Positions 29,526 through 37,738 of a stretch of DNA of 64,000 bases are shown piece by piece. Position numbers and translations under genes: made by a program. Within the stretch, counting starts at the first letter, position 1. Every line of letters starts with the position of its first letter. This stretch comes from Enterobacter sp. C2 (lineage in GTDB: Bacteria > Pseudomonadota > Gammaproteobacteria > Enterobacterales > Enterobacteriaceae): positions 2,418,001-2,482,000 of the forward strand of contig NZ_CP082269.1 in the NCBI RefSeq assembly GCF_019880405.1, in the 5' to 3' direction. The notes under the pieces are model-generated. The model was not told the origin of the DNA and did not search any database. It saw nothing but the letters and a program-made list of their open reading frames with translations.

Positions 29526-32500
29526 ATGTTTGCAGCCGCACGCGTGGACGATGAGATTGGTCACTCCGCTGCCTTAGCCGGAATGATGGCTGGTACCGTT
29601 GTGGGTGGATTTATTGCCGCAGCGGGAGGCCTTGCCGCAGGGGCGCTGTTTATTGCCGGAATGGGCGCGTCCTGCTTGGGCGTGGGCGTGCTGCTTGTCG
29701 GGGTCAGCGTTGCTGTGGGCTGGCTTACCGGTGAGCTGGCAATGGCGGCAAGGGACACGCTGGCAGAGGGCGGAGCCGGGAGCATGACGCAGCAGGGTCT
29801 CATCACTACCGGCTCGCCCAATGTCTTCATCAACGGCAGACCTGCCGCAGTGGCCACCGCCAGTCTGGTCTCCTGTCAGGAAGACGGCTCTCAGCACCTG
29901 GCCGAGGGGTCGTCACGGGTCTACATCAACGGCCTGCCTGCTGCGCGCCTGGGGGACCGGACTACCTGCGGGGCGACCATTATCACCGGCTCGCCCAATG
30001 TGCTGATTGGCGGTGCCTCAGAGCAGACCCTGCCCGTGCAGGCTGAAGTTGCGGAAGAGATATACAAAGCGTCAGATCTGACGCTGCTGTTCGCCGGACT
30101 GCTAGGGGGAGCCGGTGGTGCTGGAGGGGAAGCCGGTGCGCTGGGCAGCCTGCTGAGTAAGCTGCCGGGTATTAACAAACTGGCGCGCATCGCCTGTCGT
30201 GCCGGACAGCTGATGGCCAGTGTCGCCGCGGTGGGCATCATTGCCCGCCCGGTAGATATTGTCAGCGGACAAAAATTTCTCTGTGGTGATGACGAGCTGG
30301 ATTTCACCCTCCCTTCCCGCCTGCCGGTACGCTGGCAGCGCTGCTGGCGCAGCGGCAACCCCGGCGACAGCGTTTTAGGCCGAGGCTGGAGCCTGTTCTG
30401 GGAAACCTCCCTTAAACGCTACGGTGACGGGCTGGTGTGGCGCGCGCCGTCGGGGGATTATATCTCCTTCCCGAGGGTGCCGGAGGGCCAGCGCGTCTAC
30501 TGTCAGGCCGAAAAGCGCTGGCTGGAACATCATCAGGACGATACCTGGTCGGTGTATGATACCAGCGGCGAGCGCTGGCACTATGCCCCCTTCAAACCGG
30601 ATGAACGTGCTCTGCTCCGGCGCATTTCAGCGCCCTGCGGCAACGATATTCTGTTCGAGTGGAACGCCGATCGGACGTTATATTCCCTGACCGACAGCGC
30701 CGGTCAGCGCGTGGTGTGCCGTTATCAGGGTGGGCGTCTTGACAGCGCCTGGCTGGATGATGAGATCTGCCTGGTCAGTTATGCTTATGACACTGAGGGC
30801 CAGCTCGTCACCGTGACGGGCCGGGGCGGTAGCGTGCGCAGACGGTTTTGCTGGCAGGATGGCCTCATGACCGCCCATGAAGATGCCAACGGTCTGCTGA
30901 GCGAGTACCGCTGGCAGACCATTGCAGGCCTGCCCCGCGTGGTGACCTTCCGGCACAGCGGCGGCGAACAGCTGACGCTGGATTATGACGTTGAGAACGG
31001 CAGACGCCGGGTAATTCGGGACGATGGCGTACAGGCGCACTGGCTGGTTGATGACGATGACAACGTCGCCAGTTATACGGATTTTGACGGACGCCAAACC
31101 GCCTTTGTCTACCGCGACGGAGAACTCACTGACGTCATTCTTCCCGGCGGAGCCATTCGCCGCAGCGTATGGGACAAGTACGGACGTCTGACGCAGGAAA
31201 CTGATCCTGAAGGACGGACCACAGCCTACCACTGGTACCGCCAGACCGACTGCCTGACCCGCATCGTTTATCCTGACCTGACCGCCTCGCAGGCGACATA
31301 TGATCCGAGGGGGCGGTTGCAGTACGAAACCGATCCCTGTGGACACCGCACCACATACCATTACCCGGATGACAGCGATCCTCTGGCGGACAGCGTCACC
31401 GATGCTCTGGGCGGCGTGGTTCAGCTGCAGTGGAACCATCAGGGGCTGCTGACAGGCCGCACCGACTGCGCCGGCAGCGTCATGCGGTTTGAGTACGATC
31501 GTTTCGGGCAGCTTGTCCGCAGCGAGGATGCCGAAGGGCATGTAACCCGCCGGGAATGGAACGCGGCCGGGCAGCTCAGCGGCGTTATTCACCCCGACGG
31601 CAGCCAGGAAACGCTGATATGGAACAGACGCGGACAGCTCACGGGCTGGCGCGATCCGCTGGAGAGCGAGGTGCGCCAGGCTTATAACGACCTGGGCCTG
31701 CCCGTCAGCTTTACCGACCGTACCGGGCATACCCGCCGCTGGCACTACGATCCGCGTGGCAATCTGTTACGGCTGGAGAACGGCAACGGCGCTGAATACC
31801 GGTTTACTTATGATGCCACGGGCCACCCGCTGAGCGAGATTCGGCCCGATGAGACGTCACGGCTGATGCAGTGGGACGCGCGGGGTTTTCTCACTGCGCT
31901 TGAAGAGCGCGGTAAATCTGCCGCCGACGGCGGGGCTGGTCGTCGATGGCAGCAGTTCGGCTATGACGACAGCGGCCTGCTTACTGCACGGACCACCCGT
32001 GATGCCGAATACCGCTACCGACGTAACCAGAACGGGCGACTTACCGGCCTGCTGCGCACGCCAACAGCCGACGGCATGGCCTGGGGTGTCGGTGAGGATG
32101 AGATTCAGTTTACCTATGACGCTGCGGGAAAGCTGCTCGGTGAACACGGCGTGAACGGTGAGCTGCACTATGTCTGTGACGCGCTGGGTAACCTGACCGC
32201 CCTCACCCTGCCCGGCGGGCAGCGGCTGTCATGGCTGCATTACGGCTCCGGCCACGTCAGCGCCGTCCGCTTTAATCAGCAGACTATCAGCGACTTTACC
32301 CGCGACCGCCTGCACCGGGAAACCGAACGCAGCCAGGGTGTACGCATCCAGCAGCGTGAGTATGGCAGCTGCGGCAGACGCAGCCTGCAACGCAGCGCGC
32401 TGAGCACAGACGTCACGCTGCCGGAACAGGCGATGCTGGAGCGTATTTATCGCTATACCGGACGCGGCGAGCTGGCAGGCGTCAGCGACACCCTGCGGGG

Positions 32501-33614
32501 TGAAATACAGTACGGCTACGACGCCGAAGGCCGCCTGCTGAAACATTATGAAGCCCGTCAGGGGCACAGCACCTTACATCTTCGCTATGACGCCGCCGAC
32601 AACCTGCTGCCGGATGATAACCTGCCTGCCCTGCCGGTCACCGATAACCGCCTGACGCACTGGCAGCACCGGGTAATGGAATATGATACCTGGGGTAATC
32701 TTGTCAGCCGCCGCAGCGGCACGGGCGATCAGCATTATGTCTATGATGCGGAAAACCGACTGATAAAGGCAGAAGGCACCGGCCCGGAAGGCAGGTTTAC
32801 GGCACAGTATCATTATGATGCGCTGGGCCGTCGTACGCGAAAAACCGTCACCACGCAGCGCGGCACGTCAGAGACCCGCTTCCTGTGGCAGGGCTGTCGC
32901 CTGCTACAGGAGCAGCAAAAAGATCGCTGCCGGACCTATGTTTATGACCCGAACGAAGCCTACAGCCCGCTGGCGCGTATCGATCATCTGAGGAATGACA
33001 GCCAGGGCGACATCTGCTGGTTCAGCACCGATCTGAACGGTGCCCCGATGGACGTCACGGATGAACAGGGCAACATCTGCTGGAGCGGCCAGTACGGCAG
33101 CTTCGGCGAGGTGCGGTATCAGAGCGACGGCTTCTCACGGCTGTTGCAGAACGGAACCCTGTACCATCAGCCGCTGCGCTATGCCGGACAGTACGCCGAC
33201 AACGAGACGGGGCTGCATTATAATCTGTTCAGGTATTACGACCCGCAGGTGGGACGGTTCACGGTACAGGACCCGATTGGGCTGGCGGGTGGGCTGAATC
33301 TTTATCAGTATGCGCCGAATCCGCTGGGGTGGATTGATCCGTGGGGATGGAGTTTCCTTGAAATTATCGGTGATGCTGCCGACACTACAGGAAAAAAATA
33401 CCAAGGGGCGGAAATTTACAGAGTATCTAGCAAAGTTAAAATTGAACAAGTAACCTTTAAAAAAGGCGATTATTTTTATTTAGACAATTTACACAAAGAT
33501 CATTATGAAACCTTTTCATCATTAAATAGATCCAAAGGTGTGTTTAATTTGGATGGTTCTTACAATGAAAAGAAATCAATCAAAACCGAAAAAAGAAAAG
33601 GGCCCGGGTGCTAA
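29526..33614 (+). CDS. PAAR-domain Rhs polymorphic toxin, type VI effector
   Basis: A 1362-residue effector likely exported by a type VI secretion system. The N-terminus has the pre-PAAR motif AARVDDEIGH (residues 4-13), hydrophobic helices at about 20-70, and a PAAR domain at about 92-164 (TGSPNVFINGRPAA, TGSPNVLIGG). Many YD repeats form the Rhs shell at about 245-1250, ended by the autocleavage block [20 protein letters not shown] followed by WIDPWG (to residue 1274). The variable toxin tip is residues 1275-1362 and is AT-rich compared with the core. It contains KKGDYFYLDNLHKDHYETF, faintly like colicin E3-type ribonucleases; activity is unproven. An immunity gene follows after one base. 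Confidence 0.93.
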   Translation: MFAAARVDDEIGHSAALAGMMAGTVVGGFIAAAGGLAAGALFIAGMGASCLGVGVLLVGVSVAVGWLTGELAMAARDTLAEGGAGSMTQQGLITTGSPNVFINGRPAAVATASLVSCQEDGSQHLAEGSSRVYINGLPAARLGDRTTCGATIITGSPNVLIGGASEQTLPVQAEVAEEIYKASDLTLLFAGLLGGAGGAGGEAGALGSLLSKLPGINKLARIACRAGQLMASVAAVGIIARPVDIVSGQKFLCGDDELDFTLPSRLPVRWQRCWRSGNPGDSVLGRGWSLFWETSLKRYGDGLVWRAPSGDYISFPRVPEGQRVYCQAEKRWLEHHQDDTWSVYDTSGERWHYAPFKPDERALLRRISAPCGNDILFEWNADRTLYSLTDSAGQRVVCRYQGGRLDSAWLDDEICLVSYAYDTEGQLVTVTGRGGSVRRRFCWQDGLMTAHEDANGLLSEYRWQTIAGLPRVVTFRHSGGEQLTLDYDVENGRRRVIRDDGVQAHWLVDDDDNVASYTDFDGRQTAFVYRDGELTDVILPGGAIRRSVWDKYGRLTQETDPEGRTTAYHWYRQTDCLTRIVYPDLTASQATYDPRGRLQYETDPCGHRTTYHYPDDSDPLADSVTDALGGVVQLQWNHQGLLTGRTDCAGSVMRFEYDRFGQLVRSEDAEGHVTRREWNAAGQLSGVIHPDGSQETLIWNRRGQLTGWRDPLESEVRQAYNDLGLPVSFTDRTGHTRRWHYDPRGNLLRLENGNGAEYRFTYDATGHPLSEIRPDETSRLMQWDARGFLTALEERGKSAADGGAGRRWQQFGYDDSGLLTARTTRDAEYRYRRNQNGRLTGLLRTPTADGMAWGVGEDEIQFTYDAAGKLLGEHGVNGELHYVCDALGNLTALTLPGGQRLSWLHYGSGHVSAVRFNQQTISDFTRDRLHRETERSQGVRIQQREYGSCGRRSLQRSALSTDVTLPEQAMLERIYRYTGRGELAGVSDTLRGEIQYGYDAEGRLLKHYEARQGHSTLHLRYDAADNLLPDDNLPALPVTDNRLTHWQHRVMEYDTWGNLVSRRSGTGDQHYVYDAENRLIKAEGTGPEGRFTAQYHYDALGRRTRKTVTTQRGTSETRFLWQGCRLLQEQQKDRCRTYVYDPNEAYSPLARIDHLRNDSQGDICWFSTDLNGAPMDVTDEQGNICWSGQYGSFGEVRYQSDGFSRLLQNGTLYHQPLRYAGQYADNETGLHYNLFRYYDPQVGRFTVQDPIGLAGGLNLYQYAPNPLGWIDPWGWSFLEIIGDAADTTGKKYQGAEIYRVSSKVKIEQVTFKKGDYFYLDNLHKDHYETFSSLNRSKGVFNLDGSYNEKKSIKTEKRKGPGC
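33075..33346 (+). repeat. 3' end of the Rhs core (parent copy of the displaced repeats)
   Basis: This is the last conserved stretch of the rhs gene before the toxin tip, coding from [12 protein letters not shown] to WIDPWG. Near-identical copies recur at 33962-34234 and 35114-35331, and a shorter one at 36106-36183, each followed by a different toxin sequence. Confidence 0.93.
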
Positions 33615-33615
33615 C

Positions 33616-33954
33616 ATGAATGAAGAAATAAAAAAAGATATACTTAATAATAAAAATGATTTAATTTATGGAACCTTTTGCCATTATTTATTTGAAGAGG
33701 GATTCTTTGATGAGCATTTATTAGCCGACCTTATAGGTAAATGTGGCATATGCCTTAAAGAGGATGCAGATGAAGATGAGGTTACCAATCTTCTAAAATG
33801 GCTTGTTATAAGTACTGAACAATGTTTTTCATCTAACAATGATAGCAATGACTTATATGTAATTAAAAACTATAGTACTGCTATGGAAGAAGGGTGGCAC
33901 ATTGACTGGAAACCAAAAATTATGAAATTAATTAATGGCAACCTAAATATTTAA
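33616..33954 (+). CDS. Putative immunity protein for the main Rhs toxin tip
   Basis: A 112-residue acidic, AT-rich gene starting one base after the rhs stop, the normal place for the cognate immunity gene. The protein starts [20 protein letters not shown] and has no signal peptide or membrane segment, so it should act in the cytoplasm. I do not recognise a named immunity family in it. The ATG at 33616 is preferred to upstream starts in the same frame because those lie inside rhs; the bases before it give only a weak ribosome site, suggesting translational coupling. Confidence 0.72.
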   Translation: MNEEIKKDILNNKNDLIYGTFCHYLFEEGFFDEHLLADLIGKCGICLKEDADEDEVTNLLKWLVISTEQCFSSNNDSNDLYVIKNYSTAMEEGWHIDWKPKIMKLINGNLNI

Positions 33955-33961
33955 AATACAT

Positions 33962-34234
33962 ATCCGCTGGAGCGGCCAGTACGGCAGCTTCGGTGAAGTG
34001 CGGTATCAGAGCGACGGCTTCTCACGGCTGTTGCAGAACGGAACCCTGTATCATCAGCCGCTGCGCTACGCCGGACAGTACGCCGACAACGAAACGGGGC
34101 TGCACTATAATCTGTTCAGGTATTACGACCCGCAGGTGGGACGGTTCACGGTGCAGGACCCGATTGGGCTGGCGGGTGGGCTGAATCTTTATCAGTATGC
34201 ACCGAATCCGCTGGGGTGGATTGATCCGTGGGGG
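33962..34234 (+). repeat. Displaced copy 1 of the Rhs core end
   Basis: About 273 bp nearly identical to 33075-33346 in the parent rhs. It carries the frame from [14 protein letters not shown] to WIDPWG and leads into the HNH toxin tip. Such copies allow recombination to swap the active tip. Confidence 0.92.
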
Positions 34235-34618
34235 CTTCTTGGAACAGATCTAACAGGTCGCCCCTTAGTTAGTCCTAATTACAGCGTATGGTTCCAAACA
34301 GGAATTCCAGCAAATATTTATTCTGGTTCAAGGCCTATACACTTCCAAAATGCAAATCAGCAGTTATATGATGCTATCCAAAAGAGCCCTGATTTAGCTG
34401 ATGTGTTACCTCCAGAAGTGGTTTTGCATGTGCAGCCCGGAGCAAGAGGTGCATTTTCTCGAACAAGCCCAGCAAGTCATTCTTGGCATCATAACGCACA
34501 AGATCCAACCAAAATAGAGCTCATTCCTAGGGGGCAACATCAAGCTCAAGGACCCATTCAGGAGAGCCTACATCCTAGCCAAGAGGGTGGCTTTAAAAGG
34601 CTATCTAGTAGATGTTAA
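33998..34618 (+). CDS. Orphan Rhs C-terminal fragment with HNH-type nuclease toxin
   Basis: The frame runs through a copy of the Rhs core end (to DPWG) into a different toxin of about 130 residues. The tail [20 protein letters not shown] then [17 protein letters not shown] fits the HNH/WHH class of polymorphic-toxin DNases, with paired His and a later His. No PAAR, no shell and no convincing ribosome site are present, so it is probably a silent cassette unless recombined onto the parent gene; the first possible start in frame is a GTG. Base composition falls sharply after the core copy. An immunity gene follows within 20 bp. Confidence 0.75.
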   Translation: MRYQSDGFSRLLQNGTLYHQPLRYAGQYADNETGLHYNLFRYYDPQVGRFTVQDPIGLAGGLNLYQYAPNPLGWIDPWGLLGTDLTGRPLVSPNYSVWFQTGIPANIYSGSRPIHFQNANQQLYDAIQKSPDLADVLPPEVVLHVQPGARGAFSRTSPASHSWHHNAQDPTKIELIPRGQHQAQGPIQESLHPSQEGGFKRLSSRC

Positions 34619-34638
34619 TGATATTAATGAGGTGGTTT

Positions 34639-34956
34639 ATGGATCTTATCTCTATCAGAGATATTTTATCTTCTCCTGAAAACAATGCGGAGTGGTTTTA
34701 TCTACCTCCAGACAAACATTGTTGGACACTTGATACTATGGGTATATTCAGTCTTGATGCTCGAAACTTTACGCCCGAATCTGATGATTTTTTGCCGAAG
34801 CAGGTTAAAGAAGAAGGATGGATAGAAGTCTTAGATGGTGCCACAATCGAAGAAATTGTAGCTAACGCGAATGCTCAGTTAGGCGAACCCTCAATGTACG
34901 ATTTATTTAGAGCATTTATTTTTTATTATGAAAATGATGGTTTTATAAGTTTTTAA
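34639..34956 (+). CDS. Putative immunity protein for the orphan HNH toxin
   Basis: A 105-residue acidic protein starting MDLISIRDILSSPENNAEWF. The ATG at 34639 follows AGGTGG at a proper distance; an in-frame ATG nine codons upstream overlaps the toxin stop and is less likely. No signal peptide or membrane segment. The family cannot be named with certainty; function is inferred from position directly behind the toxin cassette and AT-rich composition. Confidence 0.7.
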   Translation: MDLISIRDILSSPENNAEWFYLPPDKHCWTLDTMGIFSLDARNFTPESDDFLPKQVKEEGWIEVLDGATIEEIVANANAQLGEPSMYDLFRAFIFYYENDGFISF

Positions 34957-35113
34957 TCATAAACTGAAAAGATTTTCCGGCGAAATAGTACGTACACGAA
35001 ACAGAATCACGATATGAAAATATTATGGCTAGCCAAGCTGGCTAATTTGCAGTGAACGTAGGGGAAGAAGTGCAGCCGGTGAGGATTGCGTGATGGCCGG
35101 ACAGAGAGGATAA

Positions 35114-35331
35114 AGCGACGGCTTCTCACGGCTGTTGCAGAACGAAACCCTGGATCATCAGCCGCTGCGCTATGCCGGACAGTACGCCGACAGCGAAACG
35201 GGGCTGCACTATAATCTGTTCAGGTACTACGACCCGCAGGTCGGGCGATTCACGGTACAGAACCCGATTGGGCTGGCAGGTGGGCTCAATCTTTATCACT
35301 ATGCGCCGAATCCACTGGGATGGATTGATCC
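35114..35331 (+). repeat. Displaced copy 2 of the Rhs core end
   Basis: About 218 bp matching 33121-33340 of the parent rhs, starting at AGCGACGGCTTCTCACGG. It is slightly more divergent than copy 1 (for example QNPIG for QDPIG, and YHYAPN for YQYAPN). An in-frame TAA lies directly before it. Confidence 0.9.
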
Positions 35332-35689
35332 TCTCGGATTATTTGGCTGTGGTCCAAAAGCACAAAAACATATCCTTCATGGCGATGGTCCTGGTAGAGG
35401 TGGTCATATGTGGCCGGGCCAGCCAGGTAAAACAACTTTCCCTCAATCTTGGGATTCGAAAAAAATCATTCCTGAAGTTGATGATATTGTTAATTCACCA
35501 TCAACCAAATGGTATGCCCAAAAAGGAACTGGAGGCGCATTAACCAAAGCGGGAAAAGCAGCTAATTGGGTGGCATGGGAAGTCAGGGATGGAGTACAGA
35601 TTAGGGTTGTTTTCCAACCAGCAAAAGGGAGAATAGTCGCCGCATTTCCTGACAGTGGGCCGATTCCACCTTTACCAGGAGCAAAATAA
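35135..35689 (+). CDS. Orphan Rhs C-terminal fragment with EndoU nuclease toxin
   Basis: After a core copy ending at WIDPLG the frame enters a domain of about 115 residues fitting bacterial EndoU ribonucleases: [17 protein letters not shown] holds the first His positions, [12 protein letters not shown] follows, and [11 protein letters not shown] supplies the C-terminal motif. The upstream frame is closed by a TAA just before the core copy, and only a TTG is available as start, so the cassette is probably silent. One core residue is changed at the cleavage site (QNPIGLAGG, with N in place of D), which could prevent self-cleavage if it were fused. The stop overlaps the immunity start as TAATG. 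Confidence 0.78.
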   Translation: MQNETLDHQPLRYAGQYADSETGLHYNLFRYYDPQVGRFTVQNPIGLAGGLNLYHYAPNPLGWIDPLGLFGCGPKAQKHILHGDGPGRGGHMWPGQPGKTTFPQSWDSKKIIPEVDDIVNSPSTKWYAQKGTGGALTKAGKAANWVAWEVRDGVQIRVVFQPAKGRIVAAFPDSGPIPPLPGAK

Positions 35690-35952
35690 TGACTACTGCA
35701 GTTAGTATTGAGCTAAAGAAGTTTGGCGAAGAATTTAATGGCCGACTTTCAAAAGATGACTTGAATTATGCACTAAGTTATATTAATTTTGGAGAGGAAT
35801 CATTAGCTTTTGAAATATTATGTGATTATATATGTGAAAATAACCTTTCTCTAACCAAGAATGAATATGAGCATATCTGTAGCCTCAATACCCTCTTTAA
35901 TGATTTTTTAGAACGTGATGTTATTATGTATTTAAAAGCATTAATTAAATAG
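35689..35952 (+). CDS. MafI-like immunity protein for the EndoU toxin
   Basis: An 87-residue protein, [20 protein letters not shown] onward, with the helical, acidic pattern LSKDDLNYALSYINFGEESL and a final DFLERDVIMYLKALIK. It resembles MafI immunity proteins, which in Neisseria protect against EndoU-tipped MafB toxins, so the pairing makes sense. It starts within the toxin stop codon (TAATG), indicating coupling. Confidence 0.75.
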   Translation: MTTAVSIELKKFGEEFNGRLSKDDLNYALSYINFGEESLAFEILCDYICENNLSLTKNEYEHICSLNTLFNDFLERDVIMYLKALIK

Positions 35953-36105
35953 AAATAGAGCTGGGAAAGATCCTCTCGTTTTCCCAACTTATGAATAAGT
36001 TGATCAATGCATAACCGTAGTTTATGGCATTATGACGTTGCAATTTTGATGCATTATGCACAAAGTTGACAGTATGTTTGGTAAGCTGGATAGAGTACGC
36101 GCCCT
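35953..36105. other. AT-rich spacer without recognisable gene
   Basis: About 150 bp between the MafI-like gene and the next core remnant. It includes the near-palindrome TGCATTATGCA. No open frame with a plausible start was found, and it is not part of the Rhs core repeat. It could be the worn remains of an immunity gene or insertion element. Confidence 0.4.
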
Positions 36106-36492
36106 GATCCGATTGGGCTGGCGGGTGGGCTGAATCTTTATCAGTATGCACCGAATCCGCTGGGGTGGATTGATCCGTGGGGCTTTCTAAAGATACTTGT
36201 ATAGGCACACCTAGAGACGCTCAGAAAAAAGAAGAAAGGGGTCAGGGTCCCCGAGACATAAAACGCATTGATGAGCCAGAACAAAACGTTCCGGTTAGCC
36301 AATGGCATGCACACCAGACAAAACCCGAAAAAAGCGAAAAATCCAGCATTGAATCAGGATGGGTCAATACATGATGGCGCTCCCTCTTGCCCTGCCCTAT
36401 CAACTGCTACACCTACAGCGGTTAGCATTGAACTCCAAGCCGATAACCCTATAGATATTTATTCTGATGCTAAGGCATCTGCAATTTTATAG
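36106..36492 (+). pseudogene. Frameshifted third Rhs C-terminal cassette
   Basis: A 78-bp core copy ([20 protein letters not shown], then WIDPWG, to 36183) runs into a stop eight codons later. A second frame then codes GPRDIKRIDEPEQNVPVSQW and HAHQ, a segment typical of a widespread Rhs/CdiA-tip family, and the original frame resumes with NPALNQDGSIHDGAP, the usual continuation of that family. Two compensating frameshifts (near 36190 and near 36335) therefore break one toxin. The last codons (TAVSIEL) echo the start of the MafI-like protein upstream. It cannot make a functional toxin as it stands. Confidence 0.72.
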
Positions 36493-36516
36493 ACAGGGGA
36501 ATGACTTCCCCTGTCT
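36491..36516. terminator. Strong hairpin ending the Rhs region
   Basis: An 11-bp perfect stem AGACAGGGGAA/TTCCCCTGTCT with a four-base loop lies between the Rhs remnant and the convergent transporter gene. On the minus strand it is followed by ATAAAATT, not a clean T run, so termination is likely but unproven. Confidence 0.55.
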
Positions 36517-36531
36517 TCACCCTATCCCCTC

Positions 36532-37401
36532 TTACGACCGCACTACCATCCGCCATCTAAACCACAGCTGGGCCACCAGGATCAGTATCCCGCCGGCGAT
36601 CTTCTGCATCGGCAGCTTCTCTCCGTACCAGATTGCCGCCGCAATTACCGTCAATAGTGGCTCGAGAACCATGATAATTGCCGCATTGGCGACGGCGGCA
36701 TGCTTCTGCCCCTGAAGCTGAAGTCCAAAGCGCAGGCTGGTGGCGATCAGGATGCTGGCAAGCAACCACATCGCGGTGGTCGCGGTGAACGGCTGAGTCC
36801 ACGTCTCTGTCAGCCCTGACAGCACTAAACCCACTACGCCCGTCATGCCCAGCTGCACCGCCGTCAGCGGCAATAGCGGCACTTCTCTGGCGCAGCGGCT
36901 GGTGTAGCAGAACGAGATCGACTGCACCACGGCAGTCAACAAAAACCACCCCTGGCTGGCGTGAAACGATATCGGGAACTGTAAGCTGAGCAGCCCCAGT
37001 CCCACAAAGGCCAGCGGCAGACACTCCCAGTAGGCACGCGCGGGCCGGACCTTCATCATCCCCCATGCCACCAGCGGCACGAACAGCATCGACAGGCTCA
37101 TGATAAATGCGCCTTCGCCGATCGAGGGAGTGGTTGAAACAGAGTAGATCCACAGGCACATAGTCAGCGCCATCCAGCCCCCGCTGATAAGCACTCTTAC
37201 GATCTGTTCACGCGCAATGCGCTGGCCTCGGCAGAACGGCAGCAGAACCAGAGCGGCACAGCCAAAACGTAGCCCTAAAAAGGCAAAAACCGGCATTCCA
37301 GAGATCCCCTCACGGGAAAAAATCCAGCCGCAGGCGGCGATAAGGGTGACCATAATAAGGAGGAGATCGGCTTGCCGCTGGGGGTTCATTGAGATAGTCA
37401 T
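36532..37401 (-). CDS. DMT-superfamily (EamA) transporter
   Basis: An inner-membrane protein of about 289 residues with ten predicted hydrophobic segments in two EamA repeats, the pattern of drug/metabolite exporters. The second repeat holds AAIIMVLEPLLTVIAAAIWYGEKLP, with the conserved PLLTVI...GE turn typical of the family. Substrate is unknown. Starts are ambiguous: ATG at 37401 (MTISMNPQ) or 37389 (MNPQRQ), neither with a strong ribosome site; a TTG 18 codons upstream of the first is unlikely. It stands alone, convergent with the Rhs remnants. Confidence 0.82.
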   Translation of the reverse strand: MTISMNPQRQADLLLIMVTLIAACGWIFSREGISGMPVFAFLGLRFGCAALVLLPFCRGQRIAREQIVRVLISGGWMALTMCLWIYSVSTTPSIGEGAFIMSLSMLFVPLVAWGMMKVRPARAYWECLPLAFVGLGLLSLQFPISFHASQGWFLLTAVVQSISFCYTSRCAREVPLLPLTAVQLGMTGVVGLVLSGLTETWTQPFTATTAMWLLASILIATSLRFGLQLQGQKHAAVANAAIIMVLEPLLTVIAAAIWYGEKLPMQKIAGGILILVAQLWFRWRMVVRS

Positions 37402-37656
37402 CACTACAGAAAAATATAAACAAGGGTTGCCCCATGATAGTGCTAATGCCTGCAATTAAATAGATCGTTAGCAGGCGAAATAATATTCCCTGTAGTTTAG
37501 GGGGTTTATTTATTGCTACCACGTTGTTCAGATTAAGCTGATATCGCCACCATTTAAGAGAAAAGCAGCTTATCCCGCCAAAAAGTTGCACCCGTCGACT
37601 ATTTTATTTATGGTGTACCCCCGCCGCTAAACGTGGCGAACCATCATTATCTGCAT

Positions 37657-37709
37657 CTTATAGCTTTCATTTCCTTTGAGTTGGGTTTTACGGCTGCGAA
37701 AGCTATAAG
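37657..37709. repeat. 12-bp perfect inverted repeat upstream of the ProP-like gene
   Basis: CTTATAGCTTTC (37657-37668) and GAAAGCTATAAG (37698-37709) flank 29 bp; pairing extends by a G-T and an A-T pair. The right arm ends 29 bp before the transporter ATG. It could be an mRNA leader stem or a dyad operator. Confidence 0.65.
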
Positions 37710-37738
37710 GTTGCGCCATCCACACTCATGGGGAGTTT

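Noticed and set aside
35953-36105. Possible H-repeat (ISAs1-type) remnant in the Rhs region
   Set aside because: Such elements often accompany rhs genes, but I could not identify terminal repeats or transposase residues here.
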